This document shows, piece after piece, positions 45,375-57,282 of a stretch of DNA of 64,000 bases. The translations under genes were made by a program, and so were the position numbers. Origin of the DNA: Primula veris (lineage: Eukaryota; Streptophyta; Magnoliopsida; Ericales; Primulaceae); NCBI GenBank assembly GCA_963682055.1, contig OY821742.1, positions 16,089,752-16,153,751 on the forward strand, given 5' to 3'. The notes under the pieces were generated by a model. The model worked only from the letters and a program-made list of their open reading frames with translations, was not told the origin of the DNA and did no database searches. Every line of letters starts with the position of its first letter. The first letter of the stretch is position 1.

Positions 45375-47194
45375 CATTATGACAAAAAGTGAAACATAAA
45401 ATGCATTGTCATGGTATTTAACACATACACAAATAAAATAAAATTTAATTAAAAAAAATCACACCATCAATATATACCCCTAGGAAAAGTCACTATTTAA
45501 TACTACTTTGGCACTTAATTTAAAAATTCTGAATTTATGTTTGTTGTTTAAAAATTGGTACATATCAATGTGTTGTCATTAAGTATGGTCCATTAACAAA
45601 AATAGTAAAAATATGAAAATTTTGATTACGGCACCGGAATGGTAGTCAATAAAAATAACATTCATTTTTATATATATGATTTAAGTTACGAATTGCAATA
45701 TTGCTATAACTGTATTAACAGCCTTAATGAATAATTTAGGCATTAGTACTACGACTGTTTTTGCTTCATGTTATTTAGATTTTCTAGTATGTAAAATATA
45801 TTTTATTAACTTCAACATATTAGTAAATTATAATAAATTCACATTCTTATATTTATAAGCTTATATATTAATTATTTTTCATAAAAGTAATAAAAATTAA
45901 ATTTTCCAGTTGTAATGAAAGAGTCAATGATACTTACCATACCATACAGCTTATATGGTATGGTACTCATACAGCTTATACTCTAGAAAACAAAAAATTG
46001 TTTCTATTCTCTCTTTTTTTCGTCGTAAGGCCCGTAATATAAATGCATGTTAGGCGTGTGCGGTGATGTCACCGAGACACTGCCACGCTGCAAGCTCCCC
46101 AAAAGCCCAGTGTTATATTTGTTATTGTGTTAATTAAGATATCTTGTAGTTGTGAACATGCACAAATTTAGAAAATCACCTCCCAAAATTATATTCCGTG
46201 ACTTTTTCATAGCATTATAATAATATGATGTGGTTAATGTAAAAAAAAAAAGCATCTACGCAACTTCTTCTTGACTAAGTCGAGACTACCCACCATGCAT
46301 GCTTGTTCAAATTTTAAACAATGATAATAATAGAAAATAATGACTTGACTTACCGAATTCAAATTAACAATGATAAGAGAAAGCCTGAGAGGGAACTATT
46401 TTAATTATTTACTTATAACTCTTCTTTTGTCTTCGAAAGTAAGTATTCAATCACTTACCCCCTTGCTTAAATAAAAATAAATCCGATAGATACTCGATCG
46501 AGTACTGCACGGACTATAGCCTTTCTTTCATCTATATGAACATTGTGTTATGGACCTGTGGCTCATAGTCTAATTGTATGAACTAAAGATGATTTCTTTT
46601 CTGATAAAAGAAAAAGAATAAAATACGAAGTTTCAAGAATTGACAGTGGCACTGCCATTTTTTTCTCTTACAATTATTTTTACTTTACCCTTTCTTTCTA
46701 CATTCTGCCATATTGTATCCGACTTTGGTATTTTATTTTCTAGTGTATTAATTTATTAACTGTGGGTCTTACTAGTTAAAAAAATCTTACATAGAGGAAA
46801 AAATAATAATGAAAAACATAATCTTTTTTCTTAAAAAAGATATTTGCCCTGATTGGGGTTGCTATTGAACTTCACCGTATCGTTTCAAAGTTAAAACAAA
46901 GTGACCTATTCTGCAGATAGCTATTTTCAAGAATTACATAATTTTTCTGAATGTATAAAAACTGATTTTGGGAATTATATAAGTGAGTAATAATCATGCA
47001 TAAATACACTATTTTAGGACGTTGCGTCATAAACCTGAACGGTGTAAATACTGTCACTCCGAAAGTTATTTACCACCCAAATGCAACGGTGACAATTATT
47101 TCCCTCCAAATATACCACATAGACAACGTTTAAATTAATCGCTACCACACGGAGTCAATTAATTAACGCGTCACATAAATATTAATTAAACATA
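45374..47194. other. non-coding region
   Basis: I see no gene or element. A short inverted repeat, ATACCATACAGC...TATGGTATGG, lies near 45938-45964. Confidence 0.45.
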
Positions 47195-47597
47195 CACTAC
47201 AAACAACTAAAGTTTTAGAGACAAAAACAATCAAATTTTGTCTCCAAATAGTAACTTTTAGAGACAAAAATAATTTTTTTGTCCCCAAATCTAATCTTTA
47301 GGCACATAATTTGATTTTTTTTTTGTCTCCAAAAATAATTCTATACGAACATAAGGAGACAGTAAAAATTTTATCCAAATATTTTTTGAAACGAAATTAA
47401 ATTTTATACTTATGTCCGTATAAGATTGTGTTTGGAGACAAAAAAAATTCAATATTTCTCCCTAAAAGTTTGATTTGGGGAAAAAAAGATTATTTTTGTG
47501 TTTAAAATATTATTTTTGTCTATAAAAGTTATCATTTAAAAATAAATTTTAATTGTGTCTAAAGAAATTGTCCCTAATCCTCAAGTTTGTTGTGGTG
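47195..47597. mobile_element. CACTA-ended MITE
   Basis: The ends are CACTACAAACAACTAAAG and, inverted, CACCACAACAAACTTGAGG. AGAGACAAAAA/TTTTTGTCTC motifs are repeated inside both arms. The 3 bp flanks ATA and ACA are near matches. No coding sequence is seen. Confidence 0.65.
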
Positions 47598-47884
47598 ACA
47601 TAATTGACAGAAATGTAAAAAATATTTATTTACACTTAATTAGATCTAGCTTAGTGCTACTACATTAACCATCCAACCATCGCCAAAACCAGTTCCACCG
47701 AAACCCTCTCGCCTCTGAAAAAAATCCCCCGTGTTGGAAGGAGTCTCCATTATCTCTTATTCCCTTTCAAAATCTCATTCCTCCCTTCCCTTCTCACGCC
47801 CTAACCGTCACTAACCGCTTTGCATCCCAAATAACCGTTGGTGAAGAAATCTCGTCCCCTCCCTCCATGCCTTTAACGGGATAG

Positions 47885-48094
47885 TTGTGTATCGACTTAT
47901 CAAAGTTCGGAGATGCCCAATCTTGGGAGGTTGTTCACTTTGGAAGTCACGTGGAGGATCGTCTTGAGGTGAAATCCGCGTATTTCCTTGAAGTTACTAC
48001 TAGGTCCGGATCAAATGGCAAAAAAAAAGTTGTGAACGCGAGTACTCCGAAGAAGGAGATTAGGGCGCACAGGAGTACCCAAGGTAACCGTTAA
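47885..48094 (+). pseudogene. LINE ORF1 C-terminal remnant
   Basis: A 69 aa frame rich in K, S and T (NGKKKVVNASTPKKEIRAHR) sits just upstream of the endonuclease, where plant L1 ORF1 ends in a similar basic, polar tail. No CCHC knuckle is visible. The assignment is mainly positional. Confidence 0.45.
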
Positions 48095-48119
48095 TCTCCA
48101 TCGTTTTTATGAATAATAT

Positions 48120-48790
48120 ATCTTGATGGAATATTCGGGGTCTCGACGGAACTGAAAAACAAGTTGAGGTAAAAAAAATAATTGTTGAAAATAATGTCTC
48201 ATGTTTGGCATTACTTGAAAATGAGCTCTCCGTTGTTAATAAAGATAGGATTTGCTCCTTTTTGGCTCCGAATTGGGAGTTCGTAGACAACTTTGATTTA
48301 GCTCCAATGGGTCGTGTGTTAGTTGGTTGGGATCCGAATGTATGGAATTATCAAAATTGTCAAAAAATAACCAAAGCATATCTTGTTTTCTTAAGGCCAT
48401 TGCTTCGCCGGAAGAGGCAAATATTACGTTTGTGTATGGTGGGACTGTAGTAGAGAAACGATGTTTATTATGGAATTATATTACATCTCATAGTGGGATT
48501 CTATGATTGAAACTTTCGCTAGTTGTGGAGGATTTTAACGCTCTTAGAGTTTCATTTGATGGTTTGGGCGGACGAAACTCATGGGGCCCTTCTCACGACG
48601 AATTCCCAAATTACATAGAAAATGCGAATCTTGACAACCTTCACTTTCGGAGAATCTTTTACACGTGGAGCAATAATAGCCCCGACAATCTTATTCAAAG
48701 GAAACTTGATAGAGCACTAGTGAACGATAGATGGTTTTCGGTATTTTTGGATTCGTAAGCCAAATTCCTTCCACTCGGGATTTCCGACCA
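48120..48790 (+). pseudogene. LINE AP-endonuclease domain, broken
   Basis: Reads LDGTEKQVEVKKIIVENNVS, LALLENELSVVNKDRICSFL, MGRVLVGWDPNVWN; then after a frame change VVEDFNALRVSFDGLGG and FRRIFYTWSNNSPDNLIQRK with LDRALVND. These match the plant L1 endonuclease, which nicks target DNA. GDFN is altered to EDFN and stops split the domain. Confidence 0.85.
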
Positions 48791-49016
48791 CTCTCCTATG
48801 TTCGTTAAAATTTCTTCCATCTTTGCTAGTGAACCAAAACCATTTAAGTTCTACAATCATTGGGTAGACTATGATGAATTTCTTCCTACCACCGAAACGA
48901 CTTGGGCTACCTAATTCGTTGCTTCTAGGGTTTTCGTGGTTTATAAGAAGCTTTTTTTGGTCAAGCAAGCCCTAAAATCTCTTGCCCACTCTTAAAAAGA
49001 GGAAGGCACGGATAGG

Positions 49017-49370
49017 GTGAAGGAAATAAGGACTAAACTCTTTACCCTTCAAGAGGAAATGGACTTGCGTGGACCCGAAACTCTTCTCAACGACATTATT
49101 GATTGCAAGTACGATCTTACAAATATTCATCATGACGACGAATGTGAAAAACGTCAAAAGAGATGGATCCAATGGCTTATGGAGGGAGACCATAATACGG
49201 ATTATTTCCACCATTGTGTGAATAAGAGTGCTAATCGAAATAGGATCACAATCTTACAAGTTAGTGATTCTGTTACGTTAACCGAGGGTTCGGCTATAGC
49301 CTTGCCTGTAGTGAAGTACTATAAATCAATATTCGGTCGTCGTCCTTCCGATGCTTACCCATGGTCATGA
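49017..49370 (+). pseudogene. LINE segment before the RT core
   Basis: Contains KRQKRWIQWLMEGDHNTDYF with HHCVNKSANRNRI, matching the WLKEGDRNTKFFH...RNRI region that precedes RT in plant L1. It ends with VVKYYKSIFGR, just before where the RT fingers should begin. Confidence 0.85.
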
Positions 49371-49419
49371 GGCTCTTCGATGTTTGGTTGATAAAGTAGG
49401 TCCCCTCTCCATGGTCAAT

Positions 49420-50340
49420 CGCCTATATGTTTCAGTGGTGACCTCGACTCCGCCTCGTCCCTATCATTGACAATCAAGGATTTCTCTAGCTTTTTCGGTC
49501 TTGCACCCAATAGTGACAAGAGTGATGTGTTTTTGGCGGGCGTGAATAATCTTCTGTAATAGGCGCTTTCAGGTAGCAGTTTTTTTTTTACGATTCCAAT
49601 TTAAGTATTAAATAGCTTCGCCTCCCCTTTTCTTTTTCGAAGTCTAGTACTTATGGTGAAAATCGGCCTGAAGCAATTATAGGGAATTCGGGTTTAAGGT
49701 AAGCATTTTGACTATGTTAGGTTTTAAAGTTGGAAAGCTCCCCGTTCGTTATCTTGGCGTCTCCTTAATTTCCACTAGTCTCAAGTCGGGTGATTGCGCC
49801 TCCCTTGTAGCGAGCAGTACCAATCGGGTTTCCTCTTACACGGGGAGGTTTTTGTTGTTTACAGTTGGATTGCAACTTATAACCTCGGTTCTTTTGAGCA
49901 TACAGTCGTATTGGTGTAAGCATTTTATCCTTCCGGTGGCGGTTACAAATAATATCGAGTAAATTATTCAGGATTTCCTTTGTTCAGGTCTGTCTTTGAA
50001 AACACACTCCGAGAAGGTGTCTTGGGATGTTGTCACCCGTCCTAAAGTTGAGGGAAGTCTAGACATTAAAATGATTAAAGATTGGGATGAAGCGTTTGTG
50101 GGTAAACATCTTTGGTTTATTGTGGACCCGTCTCACTCATCTATTTGGAAGCGTTGGGTGGCTGTTAAAACTTTTCGAGGTCGGTATTTTTGGACTATTC
50201 CCTTCCCGTCCAATAGCTCTTGGTCATGGCGCAATATTCTCAATCTCCGTGAGGTTTTTCGAGACGATATTGTGCATGCCCACCCTTCTATCCCTCCGAC
50301 CTCTATGGACCCCTTTCCGGCTCTGGCTCCAGTTATTTGA
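49420..50340 (+). pseudogene. LINE RT C-terminal region; catalytic core missing
   Basis: After a jump, the sequence GDLDSASSLSLTIKDFSSFF with GLAPNSDKSDVFLAG marks the region just past the YADD box. 49708-49962 has LGFKVGKLPVRYLGVSLIST and the ITSVLLSIQSYWCKHFILP thumb region. 49996-50340 has KVSWDVVTRPKVEGSLDIKM and IWKRWVAVKTF. The fingers, palm and YADD box that should lie between 49370 and 49420 are absent. Confidence 0.85.
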
Positions 50341-50369
50341 TGGAGACTAAATCCAATCTCTTCCTGTTA

Positions 50370-51290
50370 GGTCCTAGATCTGAGATTGTAGTGACTTATT
50401 GTTTGTCATCATATTGGAAATATAGTTTTATATATTCATAATAAACTCTCAATATACATACATGCATTGTGTAACGATTAAGTTCAAGTTGTTCATTCAG
50501 TTGCAACCTCAGTTGTAACTGACTATGTTGTACAGATTCTGTAATATTCGGTCAAATATATTCTAAAAGACCTACAACGTGTTGAGCAAGTTTAGATGAT
50601 TTGAATCCATCTCTAAATGATAGAAAGAATATATTGAAAATCTTTGCTTATTGGAATAGAATACTTAAAAGGAAGACTCCTTATCAAGTAAGGAAATATC
50701 AAAGAAGAAAAGATTTTTTGGAGATAAAAAAATATATATATTGAAGACAATTAAATTAAATATCTTTATAATTTCGAATTAAACAAGATTTGATTTATTA
50801 GAAGTCAAAGACTAATTAACTAGAAGATTTATATTTGAAGATCTCCAAGTCGAGTAAGAAAATAAGATAAAGGAAATATTTTCCTTAATGATCAAGTTAG
50901 TATCTTTTGTAAAGTCTATATATAAAGCCTATTACCCTTTAATATTTCGTGTGTTGAATACAATGTAGATATACTGATATTATAGATCAATAACGCCAGT
51001 TGTAATTGAGAGTTAAAAAAATAGTGGCGGGATACCATTAGATATTGATAGTTGTGAGTTAGAGATGGTAAAATATGCATATACGTGAGGGAGTCATGGT
51101 ATTTTAAGTCTCGAGTTTTATCATTCTTCCTTTTAATATCAATAAAACTGGGTAAGGGCTCCGGAAATGTAGACAAGGTGATCATGTGGAACTCCGTTTA
51201 AAAACGTCTCATGTTCAACGTTTATTTAATAACTTTATTATATTCGTCAGTTGCAGTTGTGGTTACAATTATAGTTGCAACTGAAAACGC
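50370..51290. repeat. probable solo LTR inserted in the LINE
   Basis: LINE coding similarity stops at about 50345 and resumes at about 51330. The intervening ~0.9 kb begins near TGTTAGGTCCTAG, has a TATA-like box (TATATATAAAG at about 50918) and near its end has GGAAATGTAGACAAGG followed by a GTGGAACTCCG stretch, like the U5 of many Copia LTRs. No coding sequence is present. Edges and target duplication were not resolved. Confidence 0.45.
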
Positions 51291-51335
51291 ATAACTGGAC
51301 TCGGAACTACGGACATATGTTTTTTCACTGGTTTT

Positions 51336-51566
51336 TTGGTTAGAACCGTGTGGGACATAGTCCGTATGAGAGATGTGACGTTACCTTGGGCTCGTGTGGT
51401 TTGGGCACGATACACTCCACCGAGGTGTAGTTTAATACTTTGGCTAGCTATTCGAAATAGATTATCCACGTTGGACCGGTTGCAAAGGATGAACCTCATC
51501 AGGGTTAATGGATGCCTTCTTTGTTTGAGTAGTGCGGAGAGTACGGACCATTTATTCTTCGATTAG
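51336..51566 (+). pseudogene. LINE zinc-binding region (zf-RVT)
   Basis: Reads VWARYTPPRCSLILWLAIRN, RLSTLDRLQRMN, CLLCLSSAESTDHLFFD, the zf-RVT domain following plant L1 RT. The C-x2-C...ES..H pattern is preserved. A stop follows at once (GATTAG). Confidence 0.9.
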
Positions 51567-51594
51567 GGGTTCTCGAGACAGGTATGAAGAATTG

Positions 51595-51795
51595 CACTAC
51601 AAAAAAAAGTTCATTTAACATCATAAAACTTTTTGAGTTATTTTGCTAAAGTGGTTGTAGCTAAATTTTAGCAAGAGTTTAGCAACAAATAGCAACATAA
51701 TTTATTGCTAAACTCTTGCTAAAATTTAGCTACAACCACTTTAGCAACATAATCGAAAAAAATATATAATGCTAAATGAACTTTTTCTTTTAGTG
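51595..51795. mobile_element. MITE with a perfect 41 bp hairpin
   Basis: The ends are CACTACAAAAAAAAGTTCAT and inverted CACTAAAAGAAAAAGTTCAT. Inside, arms 51645-51685 and 51705-51745 are exact reverse complements (41 of 41) around a 19 base loop. It interrupts the LINE between zf-RVT and the C-terminal region. It has no coding capacity. Confidence 0.85.
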
Positions 51796-51796
51796 T

Positions 51797-52110
51797 TAGT
51801 TGTTCGCGCTCGGGTTTCCGGGGCTCATATTCGTCATGGGCGGGTTTGATTTCTTGGGCTACTAATGTTTTTAAGGGTAATTCCTGGGCCGGACTCTTGG
51901 GGAAATACCTATTGGCCTCCACGGTCTATTGTATTTAGCGTGAAAGCAATTCTCGGCTTCATGGCAGTATCGCTTCATGGCGTGATAAACAACGTGGAAT
52001 TTTTTGTTAGAATTAGTTTAAACAAGTTTTGCAATATAAGTAATAGTCCTATGAATCGATTTATCCAGCGGAATTGGAGAATAAGTCCCGAATTTGTCGG
52101 TGACTAGTTC
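51797..52110 (+). pseudogene. LINE ORF2 C-terminal region
   Basis: A decayed frame with ISWATNVFKGNSWAGLLGKY, LLASTVYCI, RESNSRLHG matches the W...KLALAA.VYHIWRERN.R end of plant L1 ORF2, with in-frame stops (CI*RE for CIWRE). Confidence 0.75.
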
Positions 52111-52348
52111 CGGGTTTTTTCCATGCCGACTGATCGGCCGATTGATCTTTTCCTTCCCCGACTGGTCGTCCAGCATTGCAAATTACTTTTGAACTGGTCC
52201 CTGTCGCCGACTAGCCGGCCCATACCCGACCAGTCGGCCTATGGGTCAGTTTTCTACTTTAGTTTTTTTCCTTGCTCTTTGTTCGGTGTACTATTTAGGA
52301 GACTTGGTCTCTTTTTTATATATACGATGGTTTACCTTTAAAAAAAAG

Positions 52349-53539
52349 TTAATATATTATGCGATATTATAAATACGCCATGGTCCATGGATGTTACGCA
52401 TCATTATATAGTATACCGGGTTCTCCACATAATATTATTAGCAGACAACATTGATATGATGGAAAATAATATGATTTATCGATCTAATGATCTACCGACT
52501 GCTGTGGGCTGTGGTGTGATTGTTTGACCAATTCTCACAAACGTGTATATTTCAAAAACTAATTTGATAATTCAACAACCACTGGTGTTTTTTTCCATAA
52601 AAAATTATCATATTGCGACATTGCAACAACCATTAATTTGGTACGTGACAACTGGCAACTTATCCAAATCCGTATTTCAGATTGTTTCGAAAGAAATCTG
52701 TGTAGGGACCTGACAAAAGTAATAAAGTAATATTTAGTCGGTTAATATTCTGATATTGATCTCTCTTAATTACTTCAAGAATATTTTGAGACATAAATAT
52801 GGTTAATATTCTAACCTCAATTACACGAATTAGGGTTGTTAGTCCATCGTTTTATTTATCAATCCAATCAATAACAACTATTTTCATTTTCTTTCTACTT
52901 ATCTCTCTACATTCTATATACTCCAAATGGGGTATAAACTCGAAGATTGGAGTAGTTAATAGTAATACACACGGGATTGGGGTATAAACTCGAAGATTGG
53001 AGTTCTATAAATACACCAAATGTTTTATTGTTCTTGGTTTTATATCTTGTATTCTTTAGAATGCGAGAAGTACCATACACAATTTCTTTTATAATTTCAA
53101 ACACCATGCTATTTTATGTGTAATTAACTACTTCATCTTAATCCCAGTGTAGATAACACCATGCATAACAAGTGTCTTGGAACATTGTTTAAGATAATTT
53201 GATTCCTTACATGTTGTAATTTCAATGTATAAACTTACACATAAAGACAATAAATTGTAAAATATTGAATTAGATCTTACTAATGTACTTGGTAAAATTA
53301 ATGATATTACTATGAATAAAAATCATTTAAAAGACTAGTTAGGTCTTTCTAGTATAAATTGTTATGATTTGACACTAATTAGTAAATAACAGAAATAGTA
53401 ACATTTATATATCTAATCACTATTTGTATATGACTTAAAATTTTGTAAAATCATATATATTCACATTAAGTCCGGATAAAAAATATGAATGTTCAGTGAA
53501 TCATATACGATCGGGTCCGAATAACAAAATTTAAGTAAT
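52349..53539. other. non-coding region with a 25 bp direct repeat
   Basis: GGGGTATAAACTCGAAGATT followed by GGAGT occurs at 52929-52953 and 52979-53003 (period 50). A TATA-like CTATAAATA follows at about 53005. No open frame of interest follows, so it may be a decayed LTR or promoter. Nothing else is recognisable. Confidence 0.45.
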
Positions 53540-53611
53540 GGGGCATTTCAAGAATCGAACTCGGGACCTCTCACACCCAAAGCAAGAATCATACCACTAG
53601 ACCAAATGCCC
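53540..53611 (-). tRNA. tRNA-Pro (UGG)
   Basis: On the minus strand GGGCATTTGGTCTAGTGGTA starts a cloverleaf. The 7 bp acceptor stem (GGGCATT/AATGCCC) is perfect and the D arm is normal. The anticodon loop TTTGGGT gives TGG. The anticodon stem pairs with two G-T wobbles. The T loop is TTCGATT, but the T stem has one C-A mismatch and a wobble. Four T residues follow a few bases downstream. It may be a functional gene or a recent pseudogene; plant tRNA-Pro(UGG) normally has a perfect T stem. Confidence 0.75.
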
Positions 53612-54809
53612 CTAATATGAAAATTATTTCTTTGATATATAGAATATTCAACACTACACAGAGGTAACCATCTACCCGACTACACATAAATAACGACTAG
53701 CGGACCAGCCCACCCGATGGGTGTGAGTCCAATAAAAAATCTGTAATCCGTTATGATAGAATTTTCGATGAAGGGAGAGACAATTATGGTTGAGCGAGAG
53801 AGAGAGACAATTTGATGGCAGTTATTTTTATTTTAATTCATGTGTAAAAGTGTTTACTACTATTTTGTAATTTTATAAATTAATATGATTTTTTTATAAA
53901 TAATTGTTTTAATGCTTCATAAGCCTTATTCACATAAATAATAGTATGATGTCTTATGTGCACCATAAAAGTTGAAACATATAACTGGAATATTTAACAA
54001 CATTCTGATTTTACTATCGATAAGTACACGCCAATTGTTATTTTTAATGAAAACCAGAAATCCATCCTCAAAATGACCAAAATTACATAGGGCTAGAATT
54101 CCCCGATACTTGGATACGCCAAGCAAAATATTGAATATATAACGAGTTGAGTCCTATGGATATCCCAAACCCGATCACTGACAATATCATTATCGAATAT
54201 ACTGCTTGCAAATGCGGATGCAATCCAAAGTTTAGAGTAAACGACTGCGTAAAATAAAACAAAGGAGTAACTTGTAAGAGAGTAAAAACTAAAAGGGACA
54301 AATCGCTCACAAAAGTATAGGACACGTAAAGAGTGACAGCTACACGTGAAAACTCCAGGGCCGCGTAAGTCCATTATCCATATGTACTCTTTAATAGCTG
54401 TACAAGAAAAATGTCATTACTATAATACAAAATGGGAATCCTGGATACCAAACAAGCCCTGAGCAACTTCTAGTAGAAGTTATCTAGAGAAATGTATATG
54501 GTCAAGGAAATTTACGGACCACTGGTAATATAATTAGCTAATGAAGTCTAATTAAGAACATTATTAAATTTGAGAGAAATGGGTAGATGACCAAGGAGAA
54601 CCGCAAATATAGAAGCCAAAAGGCCTAATCTAAAAGCAAAAGGCGCAGCAATCACAGTGGCTTCAGTCTTCCATCTTTTGAATCTATAAAAATGAGTGAA
54701 TGTAAATAAAAGTACTTTGCTATAATTCCATATTTTTTTATGTTTGGCAAAAAGAAAAGAAAATTCCAACAGTCAAGAACATGGAAAAATTTCACAAGTG
54801 AAATCTTTA
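53612..54809. other. non-coding region
   Basis: The overlapping open frames at 53926-54374 (minus) have no recognised motif and look like chance frames. No other feature was supported. Confidence 0.4.
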
Positions 54810-55156
54810 TTGGTTGCAGCTTTTAAGTCGATAAGAAGGATCGTTTAGGTTGTGATAATATTATTTAATCCAGTTGTTTTTTTGCTCTTTAAGTCCCAAA
54901 AGCAAAAATGCTCCGCTTTTAAGCCCAAAACCTAAAAGATCTCTTAGTTTGGGATAATAAGAAGGATCTTGGTTGCTTGCAGCTTTTTAACCAATAAGAA
55001 GGATTTTTTAGGTTGCGATAAAATTAGTTAATCTGGTAGATTTTTTTTTGCTCTTTAAGGCCGGCCCAAAACTAGAAAATCTCAGCTTAAGGTGATCAAC
55101 CAAATAAATAACCTTTTGAGCACAAAAAACTGATTTTTAAAAGCTTCAACCAAACA
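54810..55156. mobile_element. MITE with an internal tandem duplication
   Basis: The ends TTGGTTGCAGCTTTTAAG and inverted TTGGTTGAAGCTTTTAAA mirror each other. Inside, TAAGAAGGAT...TTTAGGTTG(T/C)GATAA and TTTTTGCTCTTTAAG occur twice with a ~165 bp period. The flanking duplication is unclear, so the superfamily is not assigned. Confidence 0.6.
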
Positions 55157-56100
55157 GAACCAATATGGCATGTCACATACCAAAAGTTGCTCGAGAAAGA
55201 AGAAATAACATATCAAGCTGACTAAACAGTGTAGTTGTTAGACGTGGGAAATGAACCGTTTGTTTTATTATCGCTTGTACTAAACGTAGTCGTGTGCGCT
55301 AATTAAGCTAACCTAACATGTACAACAGTACATCTCACCCGGTCACATTTCGCCGCGCAGAATATATAGTTATAGATAAGCAGCGTATTTTAAGCGCACG
55401 TGGTCCTTTAGGATTCCCAATGCACATGGAAGATTATAATCAAACATCCCTATGCAAAACGAATATCATTAAAGAGTGTTGTTGAATGCAAGTTACCTTT
55501 GATGTCGAATTAAATCAATTTAAGTTCATCGTATGATTATGAACAAAATATAAACACATGAGCTTAGACTAACATAACGACGTAGATTTCAAGCACTGCA
55601 AATGCAAACATAACTTCAAATATTCAGATGAACAAGAAGGCGTTATATTATTTAACAAATAAAGAGAAATCTTTTAATTTGACTATTACTTTTTTGTTTT
55701 CACGGTAGATGGCGGCTCCTTAACCATTACTTTCTCAAAGTATATGGCTCCTCATTGTTTACTTGGTGTATAAAGAATTAAATATGCATATACAGCTATG
55801 AGGATCTATATGAATGATAAAAGAAGGTCTTTGATACGACCGGTCTAAATATATTTTTTTAGTGTCTAAAATTTAGGACAAAAAATAATAGCTATGCTTC
55901 TTTTGAGTTTCTAATTATTGCAGGGTTTCTTTCAATTCTTAAAGCTTGTAACATATGGTAATTCTTTCTGAAGGGCTGTGGTCGGTGTTCAGAAACTAAT
56001 TTTATGCACATAAAAAATCATTTGTTTATTCAATTTAAGCACTGATGATGAAGGATAGAGGGGTTGTTTTGGCTGTATTCTCACCATTCAACGATGTGAT
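55157..56100. other. non-coding region
   Basis: No coding, RNA or element signature found. Confidence 0.4.
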
Positions 56101-56496
56101 TGGTGATGGCAATTTCATGGGTTTCAACCCGATCCGACCCGAGAACAAACTTGCACTTTTACCTATTTGATCCGATCCGACACATTTGACCCGTTTTTAA
56201 AAAATATTTTTTTTCTTTTTAAAAAATAAATATTATAAATGTCAAAAATTTTAAATAAAATTTGTGAGTTAGATTAAAAAATCATTTGATTTAGAAGTAT
56301 AATATAAAAATAACATAAAATAGAGAGTTTAATGTATATGAGAGAGATGAGAGAGAGAATTTAAGTTACACTTTTTTAAATTGCACTTTTTTAAGTTGCA
56401 TTTTTAGCCATTTAAACCCGACCCGAATAGAATTGCACTTTTACCCGACCCGGATCGGGTCGGATCGGATTGAAACCCGCGTAATTGCCATCCCTA
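56101..56496. mobile_element. hAT-like MITE
   Basis: The left end TGGTGATGGCAATTTCATGG and inverted right end TAGGGATGGCAATTACGCGG continue as GGGTTTCAA(C/T)CCGATCCGAC on both sides. Flanks share ATGTGA (56094-56099 and 56498-56503), consistent with an 8 bp hAT duplication with edge mutations. There is no coding sequence. Confidence 0.75.
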
Positions 56497-57282
56497 AATG
56501 TGACCAAAATGAACAGCTAATCGATTAAAGACCCAGTTCAAATGCTTGGGACTAAGTTCTAATTACCAAACCAGAATAAAAACCACATTAATCCACATAA
56601 TGATGTTAGAGACCCGGATAAGAATAGTGCGTTAAGGGAATGAAAAAGCAAATTGAACCAACTTCTCCATTCATTTGCTGTGCAAATCATTTCTTACATA
56701 AGGTGACACAAGTATCCTCCACGCATACCCTAAAGAAAGCCAAAAATACAAATTTAAATCACCAAAAAGTCTAAAATTGCTTTCCGGGTAAGCGTTTGAG
56801 ATGCCAATCCTGCAAAATTGAATTGCCCAAGTCTTAAATCAGTTTTCTTAAATAACTAAACTCAAGCATGAACTAAAGGCATGCTGGCATCAATAAATTG
56901 TTAAAGACTATAACTTCCATAGAGAAAAATAGGAATTTCTTTGTTTTTTAGTTTGAAGAGAAAGACCATATGATCATCAAGTACAATTTACAAGCCACGC
57001 CCAGCAACAACATATTGTTATTCAGTTCACTAATCATCGTTATAAGCCTATAACATCATAATTCTATATTCAAATCAAGACTTCTGTCGAAAAAATTAGC
57101 ACCGACTACTGCAACAGTTTCCTTGTCTCATAATTTATGAAATGGTTGCCTCTTAAACTAAACTTTGGCCTTAATGGTACCTCTCTTTAAGAATACAATA
57201 CCCAAGGCAAAAATCCCACTTGGGTAATAATATTGTGTCCGAAGATGACCAAATAATTACACAAACTCCATGTATACCCCCA
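56497..57282. other. non-coding region
   Basis: Nothing recognised. It could hold the 3' UTR of the minus-strand ORF at 57283-57621. Confidence 0.4.

Larger units (their letters stand above)
47640..52348 (+). mobile_element. L1-like LINE remnant with poly(A) end
   Basis: Plus-strand pieces occur in L1 order: ORF1 tail, AP endonuclease, RT pieces, zf-RVT, terminal WRERN-type region, a GC-rich 3' UTR and a short poly(A) at about 52340-52348. Stops and frameshifts are frequent, the RT core is deleted, and two later insertions interrupt it (about 50370-51290 and 51595-51795). The 5' edge is uncertain. Confidence 0.85.

Noticed and set aside
53926..54374. Overlapping minus-strand ORFs of 66-93 aa
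   Set aside because: Three overlapping frames of similar length, no motifs and no splice or promoter context; these are chance frames.
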